A stretch of 64,000 bases of DNA from assembly GCF_051201665.1 (NCBI RefSeq), contig NZ_CP179210.1, forward strand, positions 1,426,001 to 1,490,000, written 5' to 3'. The DNA comes from Psychrobium sp051201665. Its GTDB lineage: Bacteria > Pseudomonadota > Gammaproteobacteria > Enterobacterales > Psychrobiaceae. The number at the start of each line of letters is the position of its first letter. Within the stretch, counting starts at the first letter, position 1. Position numbers and translations under genes: made by a program. The notes beneath the pieces are model-generated. The model had not been told where the DNA came from and made no database searches. It worked only from the letters and a program-made list of their open reading frames with translations. This document shows positions 1-10,699 of this stretch, piece by piece.

Positions 1-417
1 ATTTTGCTTTTTATCTGTTTTACAAAACATAGCAGCTTGTTTCTTAGCTAAACTAAGCTGCTTAGCTTTATCTTCTTTAGTTAATGTTTGCAGCTTACCG
101 CTTGCATCTTTTTGTTGAATATTATTAAACGTCGTTAATATCTGAATGTTCTTTTGGGCGATATCGCAGTTTTTCTTTGCAATTCTATCTAACTCTAATT
201 CTTGTTCGCTTAATTCTTTGTCTGATTTGTTCTTACTATCGGTAACGTACTGGCCCTGTTTCGTCATGTCGATTTTTTTAACTTTGTTCGCTGGAATGTT
301 ACTCGGTTCATTATAACTATAATGAGTGACACCATTACTGTCTGTCCATCGATAGATATCTGTCGCGTAAACATTGAATGCTAAAAATAGCGACAACGAC
401 ATTAATAAGAATTTCAT
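1..417 (-). CDS. DUF4124 domain-containing secreted protein (C-terminus beyond window edge)
   Basis: Partial gene reading leftwards off the window; 139 codons are visible from an ATG at 415-417. The N-terminus is a typical signal peptide (MKFLLMSLSLFLAFNVYA), followed at once by the DUF4124 signature, IYRWTDSNGVTHYS. DUF4124 proteins are small periplasmic proteins of unknown biochemical role; the W-x-D-x-x-G-x-T-x-Y/F-S pattern is what identifies the family. After it comes a Lys/Gln/Glu-rich, probably coiled-coil stretch with a few cysteines. The gene diverges from the rRNA operon, with about 240 bp of AT-rich DNA between it and the first rrn promoter. No function beyond family membership can be given. 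Confidence 0.8.
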   Translation of the reverse strand, partial: MKFLLMSLSLFLAFNVYATDIYRWTDSNGVTHYSYNEPSNIPANKVKKIDMTKQGQYVTDSKNKSDKELSEQELELDRIAKKNCDIAQKNIQILTTFNNIQQKDASGKLQTLTKEDKAKQLSLAKKQAAMFCKTDKKQN

Positions 418-655
418 GAGTACACCCTAGTTGTTTTTATCAGTATTCAATTTACTACTAAGAAAATTAAGCTTATCTAACAGATTATAAATCAATCTGC
501 ATTGTGTTGCACAAAATAGCATGCTTATACGGTATGTTTTTTTACTTTATTTAAGTAATTAGTACTGTTTCTCTAACATATAACCAATAGTTTTAACAAT
601 TAAGGGTGGAAAATATACAAACAAAATATTAGTTAATGTTTTTTAGAAAAAGCCC

Positions 656-683
656 TTGCCAAGTTCGATGGGATCTCTATAAT
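656..683 (+). promoter_or_regulatory. rrn promoter P1
   Basis: A -35 TTGCCA (656-661), 16-bp spacer and a perfect -10 TATAAT (678-683) are followed by GCGCATCC, a GC-rich discriminator typical of stringently controlled rRNA promoters. An AT-rich block upstream (about 600-655) could act as an UP element. It is the distal one of two tandem promoters. No experimental start site is known here. Confidence 0.7.
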
Positions 684-812
684 GCGCATCCACTGACACG
701 GGGAAGCACTGATAGAGCATCTTTTAACTAAGAGCTAAGAGGTAACGCTGATACGGGTTAGGAAGAAAAACAACGCTTTAAATTATCTTTAAAAATTATT
801 TAAAATTAGTTG

Positions 813-840
813 TTGACTTCAAAAAGGAATGACGTAAGAT
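813..840 (+). promoter_or_regulatory. rrn promoter P2
   Basis: A -35 TTGACT (813-818), 16-bp spacer and -10 TAAGAT (835-840) are followed by ACGCATCC, nearly the same discriminator as at the upstream promoter. A very AT-rich tract (780-812) directly precedes the -35 box and looks like an UP element. The two promoters are 157 bp apart and share design, as expected for a tandem rrn control region. Confidence 0.7.
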
Positions 841-912
841 ACGCATCCCTAACGCAACGAGCCACACGGTTTGAAGCGTAACTCCTTACTACTTTAAGTA
901 AGTCGAGTTGAA

Positions 913-950
913 ACGTTCTTTAACAATAAGTATTCAAATAAACTGTGTGG
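913..950 (+). promoter_or_regulatory. rrn leader boxA and 16S processing-stem arm
   Basis: CGTTCTTTAACAAT (913-926) matches the boxA antitermination signal bound by NusB/S10. Just downstream, 931-950 (TATTCAAATAAACTGTGTGG) is complementary, with one mismatch, to 2780-2799 after the 16S gene. The two form the long stem cut by RNase III to release pre-16S RNA. A further palindrome (AACATTTGATTATTAATCAAATGTT region, 970-995) lies in the leader. Confidence 0.65.
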
Positions 951-1130
951 GCATTTTTAAGACTTAGCTAACATTTGATTATTAATCAAATGTTCTAGGC
1001 TAAATCGGTTAAGTATCAAAAAATACTTAATGAAGATGTTCACACCAAGTAAGAAATTACTTGATATGACAGTAAATTCATTGAGTCGTTTCTTATGTAA
1101 AAGTAGGGAACGTTAAACAGTTAAACTTTT

Positions 1131-2675
<1,545 letters not shown>

Positions 2676-3336
2676 ACAGACAAAAATAAAACAGGTTTTT
2701 AGGTAATTAATCTAAAAATACAGTTTTATTCAGGTCGTCACTAGTGATGACCAATCATTCGATACTTTTCTTTAAGTGTCCACACAGATTATTTGAATAC
2801 ACTAGCATGTTGATGAAAAGCGATAATAAATCTCTTTTATAGAATCAACATTGTCTGAAACGACAAAGTTAAGCAACATTGCTTACCTTTGTCTTTTTAA
2901 TAAAGACTGCTCTTTAACAATTTGGAAAGCTGATAAATTCAAAAATAGAATTTAGATTATTGTGTAAACAATAATTTTTATTCGAAGTTCTTAAGTAATT
3001 AGTGAATGCTAATTACGAACACAACAAGTGTTCTTGGATATTTTTGAGGCGAAAATGATTTACGAATCTAATAATCTAAAAATAAATACTTAATTTATTT
3101 TTCAGGATAATTAGAAGAATAATGATAAAACTAGACATAGCAGACATTGGTCTGTGAAATCGAAAACATTAGTTGTTTTAATTAACACATCTAACGTATT
3201 GCGCAGATAATTTTTTCTAATGCAAGGCGGACGAGCAATGAGGGAAGGCGTGTAACGTGTTACATAACTGACCGAATGACAAAGTCCAATGGCGCAGTAG
3301 AAAAAAGAATCAAGCAAGACACATTAGGTGTTGTAT
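2676..3336 (+). other. 16S-23S internal transcribed spacer without tRNA genes
   Basis: A 661-bp spacer. I looked for the usual tRNA-Ile, tRNA-Ala and tRNA-Glu genes (CCA-proximal stems, GTTCGAATC-type T-loops) and see none. It holds the downstream arm of the 16S processing stem (2780-2799), a second boxA (TGCTCTTTAACAA, 2909-2921), and the upstream arm of the 23S processing stem (3319-3343). The rest is AT-rich. Confidence 0.8.
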
Positions 3337-6228
<2,892 letters not shown>

Positions 6229-6448
6229 ATACAACACCTAATGTGTTTTACATGAGCATCTTAAAAATAGATACTAAATCTATTTTTCAAGAGATGTTCT
6301 AGTCTCAGAAATATCCAACAAAGAACGCTTGTTGTGTTTAAGAAGATTTTTGAAAGCTTTCCAAATTTAGTGGTTGTGTTCGCTGTAACACATCGCTCTT
6401 TGCCATCCATGGCACCGCGATGTTAGTGAATTCATTCACGTAAAATTA

Positions 6449-6565
6449 GTTTGGTAACCATAGCAAATTGGTCCCACCTGATCCCATTCCGAACTCAGTA
6501 GTGAAACGATTTAGCGCCGATGGTAGTGTGGGGCTTCCCCATGTGAGAGTAGGACATTGCCAAAC
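6449..6565 (+). rRNA. rrf: 5S ribosomal RNA
   Basis: About 117 nt, starting GTTTGGTAACCATAGC and ending GGACATTGCCAAAC; the first and last 8-9 bases pair as helix I. The conserved core GGTCCCACCTGATCCCATTCC and CCGAACTCAG is present. It follows 23S by 220 bp and is followed by a strong terminator, completing the 16S-23S-5S operon. Confidence 0.95.
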
Positions 6566-6598
6566 ACCTATTTAGTCGAGAGGCCCCGTGTAGAAATA
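6545..6598 (+). repeat. 5S tail / terminator direct repeat, copy 1
   Basis: This 54-bp stretch (last 21 nt of 5S plus the left arm and loop of the terminator) recurs exactly at 6861-6914. See the second copy. Confidence 0.9.
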
Positions 6599-6611
6599 CA
6601 CGGGGCCTTTT
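6581..6611 (+). terminator. rrn operon terminator
   Basis: GGCCCCGTG-TAGAAATA-CACGGGGCC followed by TTTT: a GC-rich rho-independent hairpin 16 bp after 5S. Confidence 0.9.
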
Positions 6612-6860
6612 GCATTTTACGCGTTTATAATTGTTTCTATCGCTGTGGCTTCATCGCACTGACGGGGCCTCACGCCTAAAGCGCTACCGCGCAGTCCTGC
6701 TCCCGACGCTCACCCGCTGCTTCGCAGGGATTCATTCGCTACATCCATGTAGCTCACCCTTCGGGCAGCTTACGCTGTGCAAAATGGCTTTCCTGCCATT
6801 TTGTCCCCAACTTGCTTTCGCCTTGTTGCGTCGAACGCTGTTCGACGGACTGCGGCTCAA
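6612..6860. other. GC-rich spacer between the two 5S-tail copies
   Basis: About 250 bp, noticeably more GC-rich than its surroundings, with runs such as CGCTCACCCGCTGCTTCG and GTAGCTCACCCTTCGGGC. A related motif (GCTCACCCTTCGGGCCAGCT) sits in the small insert at 40661-40730. An open frame exists on the + strand but has no RBS and no recognisable product, so I treat it as non-coding repeat-like DNA. Confidence 0.5.
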
Positions 6861-6914
6861 GAGAGTAGGACATTGCCAAACACCTATTTAGTCGAGAGGC
6901 CCCGTGTAGAAATA
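6861..6914 (+). repeat. 5S tail / terminator direct repeat, copy 2 (truncated)
   Basis: Exact duplicate of 6545-6598. It stops in the terminator loop, at the left end of the IS21-family element; the right arm of the hairpin is not found on the other side of that element. It is a remnant of a second 5S gene/terminator rather than a gene. Confidence 0.85.
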
Positions 6915-6977
6915 TGTCAACAACGGTTTAAAATTGACCCACTTTTTCAGTAATTCATCGATTGAAAACTGACCCAG

Positions 6978-7751
6978 TTAGTCTTGATAGGTATCAATAA
7001 TACCCGCTTTTCTTTTTTCTCTTAATCGATAGCTTTCGCCAGTTAATTGCAACACATGAGAGTGATGTAGTACGCGATCTAACATGGCCGCTGTTAAAGT
7101 TGCATCATCTGAAAAGGCGCTCGGCCACTGTCCAAAGGGTAAATTGCTCGTTAGAATCAAACTGCCTTTTTCATAACGCTTGGCAATGACATTAAAAAAT
7201 AGATTTGCTTCATCACGGCCAAATGGTAAATAGCCTATCTCATCGATGATTAGCAACCGAGGAGCAAGAATAGAGCGTTGCATGTAGCTTTTCAATTTTC
7301 CTTGCCGCTGTGCACTGCTTAGCTGAAGCATTAAATCTGCGGCACTGATAAAACGTGTTTTCTTGCGTTGCTCAATGGCTTTATAACCTAACGCAATGGC
7401 TAAGTGCGTTTTACCTGTACCACTTGGACCTAGTAAAATGACATTCTCACACCGCTCAATAAAGGCAAGCGAGCTTAGCTCCGTTATCGCTTTACGTGGT
7501 GCCCCTGTTGCAATCTTGAAGTTAAATTGGTCTAGTGTTTTGATGCTTGGAAAACCGGACATTTTTAGCATGATTTCTCGCGCCCGATCATACTTATTCT
7601 CTAACTCGCTAGTGAGGATCTGATACAAAAAGTCAGCATAACTACTTTCATTTTTGACGCATCGACTCGCAATGTTAGGCCAGTTGTTTTCTATATTTCT
7701 TAAATTGAGTTGCTCACATATTGAAGCGATTTGTTCATGTTGAATACTCAT
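6978..7751 (-). CDS. istB: IS21-family helper ATPase IstB
   Basis: 257-residue AAA+ ATPase that assists the IstA transposase in target selection. Walker A is GPSGTGKTH (about residues 108-116), Walker B LLIIDEIGYLPF, and the C-terminal arginine region (LDRVLHHSHVLQLTGESYRLR) is the usual IstB ending. Its start overlaps the istA stop by 4 bp (ATGA), the standard translational coupling in IS21 elements. No frame disruptions are seen, so the element may be active. Confidence 0.93.
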   Translation of the reverse strand: MSIQHEQIASICEQLNLRNIENNWPNIASRCVKNESSYADFLYQILTSELENKYDRAREIMLKMSGFPSIKTLDQFNFKIATGAPRKAITELSSLAFIERCENVILLGPSGTGKTHLAIALGYKAIEQRKKTRFISAADLMLQLSSAQRQGKLKSYMQRSILAPRLLIIDEIGYLPFGRDEANLFFNVIAKRYEKGSLILTSNLPFGQWPSAFSDDATLTAAMLDRVLHHSHVLQLTGESYRLREKRKAGIIDTYQD

Positions 7752-8773
7752 AGTTGCTCCAGTAGTTCACTGTAAACAGATATCGGGTGTTGATAGCATT
7801 CAATATCAATGGGCGCAATAAACGACACTAATGCGCTGCTCTTTAAATCCAAACTGCTGTGAAGTTTTTGTGGAAGCGGTTGTAAGTACGCCACTTCTTC
7901 ATCAAGGAGGTATTGCGGCTTTTGTGCGGTCGTACCATGAATACGTTGGTGGGCGACATCGTTTAGCCATCCGCCAATTTTGCTATTGGCATTTGCACAA
8001 TCTAACGATAAGCCCGCTTGCTTGAGCGTTGCATGCAGTGGTACAACAAAGCTATTCTTCAAGTAATGGTTAAATCGTTCAACTTTCCCCTTGGTTTTAG
8101 CACGATACGGCCGACATGCTTTGGGTTGAAAACCATATTCCTCAGCCAAATCAAGAAACGATTGATTCCAACGGTGCTTTCCTTCACCGTAAACATCGCG
8201 CTCAATAACTAATGCTTTAGCGTTGTCGCATAACACTTGTTTTGGAACGCCGCCAAAATAGTGAAATGCTTCCCTTAATCCGTCCATCCATGCTTCTGTT
8301 CGCTCATGGTCATAAAAATAGACGTAGCAGGCTCGTGAATAGCCAAGGGTTGCCACAAACGCCTTAATGGTAAGCTTTCCGCGTTTAATCGTGGTGAAGT
8401 CTATTTGCATTTGTTGACCCGGAACGGTTTCAAATCGAACAATAGGCTCTGGTGTTAATTGCTTGAAAGGGGATAAATACACCCTGAGTTGCGTTATTCC
8501 ACCTTGATAACCTCTAGATTTTATTTCTGACAACAAAACAACAGCTGGGATCCAGTGTGGTTTTGCAGCATCTATTCGACCTTGAATATACTCATGGAAG
8601 GGACTGAGTTTAGTCGGTGGTGAATGTCGTTTTGTATAATGAGGCACGTCATAGCCTCTTAAATATTTACGCACAGTATTGCGCGATACGTTTAATTCTT
8701 TGGCAATGGCGCGAATGCTTTTGCCTTGTTTATGCAGGACTTTAATATCCACAAATAGCTCCTTCGTTAACAT
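7748..8773 (-). CDS. istA: IS21-family transposase IstA
   Basis: 341-residue DDE transposase. Residues 1-40 form a resolvase-like helix-turn-helix (GKSIRAIAKELNVSRNTVRKYL). The rve-type catalytic core follows, with candidate acidic residues in QIDFTT, LCDNAKALV and GKVERFNHYL. The C-terminus is short compared with long IstA proteins (400-500 residues), as in the shorter IS21 subgroup. It lies upstream of istB in the same operon inside intact inverted repeats. Confidence 0.92.
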   Translation of the reverse strand: MLTKELFVDIKVLHKQGKSIRAIAKELNVSRNTVRKYLRGYDVPHYTKRHSPPTKLSPFHEYIQGRIDAAKPHWIPAVVLLSEIKSRGYQGGITQLRVYLSPFKQLTPEPIVRFETVPGQQMQIDFTTIKRGKLTIKAFVATLGYSRACYVYFYDHERTEAWMDGLREAFHYFGGVPKQVLCDNAKALVIERDVYGEGKHRWNQSFLDLAEEYGFQPKACRPYRAKTKGKVERFNHYLKNSFVVPLHATLKQAGLSLDCANANSKIGGWLNDVAHQRIHGTTAQKPQYLLDEEVAYLQPLPQKLHSSLDLKSSALVSFIAPIDIECYQHPISVYSELLEQL

Positions 8774-9093
8774 ACCGTATCACCTAAAAATAAATAAATG
8801 ATACATCGGTGGGTCAATTTTGGATCGATGTTAGTGGGTCATTTTTGCACCGTTGGTGACACAAATATTTAATGCATATCTGGTATTAGTGCATCATCTA
8901 GGCGGATTTACGCTAAAATACTACCAACCGCCCTCCAGATTGATCTTGTAATCATTAGGCGTTACGGAGGTCAATAGTAACGCTTATGTAAAAGACTACT
9001 TTATACAGCCTTTTTATTAGGTTCTGTTAGCGTTGTAGACTTTATACTGTCAGCCTTTTACACTAAGCAAAAATATTCGATGAGCAATTAAAA

Positions 9094-9852
9094 ATGACTA
9101 CACGCAGCGCATTACTTGATCTGTTAGAGCAAACCCTACAGCCAAATAAAATCAAAGATTACTGTCCCAATGGCTTACAAGTTGAAGGAACGCAGCATAT
9201 AAAGAAAATTGTCACAGGAGTGACAGCTTCTCAAGCAATGATTGATGCAGCAATAGCAGCAGATGCTGATGCATTACTTGTTCATCACGGTTATTTCTGG
9301 AAAGGTGAAAACCAAACCGTCACGTCACTGAAGAAAAAACGCATTAAGAGTTTATTAATGGCTGATATTAATTTGATTGCTTATCACTTGCCGTTGGATA
9401 TTCACCCAACCCTAGGAAATAACGCTCAGCTGGCGAAGCGCTTTAATATTACCAATGTCGAGGGCCTGGAATCTGGAAACCCAGTGAGTGTTGCGGTTAA
9501 AGGCGAGCTTGAAAAAGTGCAAACGTTGGTACAATTTACACAAACTATTTCTGACTCACTTGGCCGTACTCCGTTAGTTGAAGGAGATGCTAATAAAGAA
9601 ATTCGCACAGTGGCTTGGTGCAGTGGTGGCGGTCAAAGTTTTATTGAAATGGCAGGAGAGCAGGGAATAGATGCATTTATTAGTGGTGAGGTGTCAGAGC
9701 AAACAATTCATTTAGCGCGTGAATATGACATTGCCTTTATTGCAGCAGGTCATCATGCAACAGAACGATATGGCGCTAAGGCACTAGGGGAGTTTGTTGC
9801 TCAGGAGTTAGGTGTTGAGGTTGAGTTTATCGATATTGATAATCCAGCCTAA
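9094..9852 (+). CDS. Nif3-like dinuclear metal-centre protein (YbgI family)
   Basis: 252 residues, the length of E. coli YbgI (247). Family landmarks: KDYCPNGLQVEG at the N-terminus, ALLVHHGYFWKGE (metal-binding His pair), LIAYHLPLDIHP, and near the C-terminus GEVSEQTIHLAREYDIAFIAAGHHATER with the last metal ligands. Members form hexameric toroids with a two-metal site and are annotated as GTP cyclohydrolase 1 type 2 homologues; their true substrate is unsettled. The gene stands alone, convergent with moaB. Confidence 0.93.
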   Translation: MTTRSALLDLLEQTLQPNKIKDYCPNGLQVEGTQHIKKIVTGVTASQAMIDAAIAADADALLVHHGYFWKGENQTVTSLKKKRIKSLLMADINLIAYHLPLDIHPTLGNNAQLAKRFNITNVEGLESGNPVSVAVKGELEKVQTLVQFTQTISDSLGRTPLVEGDANKEIRTVAWCSGGGQSFIEMAGEQGIDAFISGEVSEQTIHLAREYDIAFIAAGHHATERYGAKALGEFVAQELGVEVEFIDIDNPA

Positions 9853-9871
9853 CAATCACTTATCTAGATAA

Positions 9872-9896
9872 TGCCACCTTAAGAAATGTAGGTGGC
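9872..9896. terminator. Possible bidirectional terminator between the Nif3-like gene and moaB
   Basis: GCCACCT-TAAGAAATGT-AGGTGGC forms a 7-bp stem between the converging genes. The U-tract is weak on both strands, so confidence is moderate. Confidence 0.45.
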
Positions 9897-9917
9897 TAAA
9901 TCGACAATTTTTAAAAA

Positions 9918-10427
9918 TTAAACGTTGAGATGGGTGACAAAATTACAAGGACCGTGGCTAGCATCTAGTTGTTCTTTAATTACTTTTTTCCAACCTGTAC
10001 GACAAGCGTTGGTTGAACCTGGTAAACAAAAGATAGCGGTTTTGTTTGCCATGCCGCCTAAGGCACGTGATTGAACGGTAGATGTGCCAATTTCATCAAA
10101 TGAAATTTGTCTAAATAATTCTCCAAAGCCTTCAATGTTTTTATCAAACAATACAGAGATAGCTTCTGGTGTATTATCACGTGGTGTAAAACCCGTTCCG
10201 CCAGTGGTAATAATTGCGTGTACATTGTCATCAGCAATCCATTTAGAAACGACTTCGCGTATTGCATAGACACAATCTTTAACAATGGCGTTATCAGCTA
10301 TGTTATGGCCATCGGTGTCGATTTCTTTGACGAGTAATGCCCCTGAAGTATCGGTAGATTCGTCACGTGTATCTGAAATAGTCAAAACGCTGATATTTAA
10401 TGGGATAAAGTCATTCGCACAGGGCAT
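9918..10427 (-). CDS. moaB: Molybdenum cofactor biosynthesis protein B
   Basis: 169 residues (E. coli MoaB 170). The MoCF-binding fold motif IITTGGTGFTPRDNTPEAI is present, as is LSVLTISDTRDESTDTSG at the N-terminus. MoaB binds molybdopterin and belongs to the MogA/MoaB adenylyltransferase superfamily; in E. coli its own catalytic role is unclear. It is not in a moa operon here. The stop leaves about 65 bp to the converging Nif3-like gene. Confidence 0.95.
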   Translation of the reverse strand: MPCANDFIPLNISVLTISDTRDESTDTSGALLVKEIDTDGHNIADNAIVKDCVYAIREVVSKWIADDNVHAIITTGGTGFTPRDNTPEAISVLFDKNIEGFGELFRQISFDEIGTSTVQSRALGGMANKTAIFCLPGSTNACRTGWKKVIKEQLDASHGPCNFVTHLNV

Positions 10428-10502
10428 AGTTGTTTCCTTGCTTCAATTAGTTGACGACATGATAACAAAGTTAGTGTTTGATAGTGAGCCGTTAGCTAAT
10501 TA

Positions 10503-10533
10503 AAAAACGCTACCTAATTCAAGGCAGCGTTTA
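10503..10533 (-). terminator. Terminator of the chemotaxis receptor gene, displaced by a miniature element
   Basis: Read on the minus strand: AAACGCTGCC-loop-GGTAGCGTTTTTT, a good rho-independent hairpin. It probably belongs to the receptor gene ending at 10700, but a 157-bp repeat now lies between the stop codon and the hairpin. Confidence 0.65.
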
Positions 10534-10534
10534 A

Positions 10535-10691
10535 TACCAATAGCATTAAATATTTGCCCACTTGTACTTGTTAAAATTAACTAAAATGGCGTTGCTCTCA
10601 ATCCTAATAGCCAGCTATTAGTCAATCGAGCGTCTTGTTTTAGCTGATTTTCTCTACGCACAACAAGATCACTTACTTAATGTAATTGGTA
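10535..10691 (+). repeat. 157-bp miniature inverted-repeat element, family 1, copy 1
   Basis: Starts TACCAATAGCATTAAATA and ends GTAATTGGTA; the termini TACCAAT / ATTGGTA are inverted. It is flanked by TAA on both sides (10532-10534 and 10692-10694). The interior also contains self-complementary stretches. Copies 2 (14009-14165) and 3 (35135-35291, inverted) have the same length. No coding capacity, so it is a MITE-type element needing a transposase in trans. Confidence 0.85.
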
Positions 10692-10699
10692 TAATCCAT

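Larger units (their letters stand above)
6915..8863 (-). mobile_element. IS21-family insertion sequence (no. 1)
   Basis: Complete element of about 1949 bp with istA and istB on the minus strand. Left end TGTCAACAACGGTTTAAAAT; right end, reverse-complemented, TGTGTCACCAACGGTGCAAA: the inner parts (CAACGGT, TGACCCACT) match as terminal inverted repeats and the element begins TG and ends CA. AATA flanks both ends (6911-6914 and 8864-8867), a possible 4-bp target duplication. However, the DNA beyond the right end is not the expected rest of the rrn terminator, so the neighbourhood has been rearranged. Confidence 0.85.

Noticed and set aside
6631..6891. 86-codon frame after the 5S gene
   Set aside because: No RBS, and it runs into the duplicated 5S tail; the composition is repeat-like.
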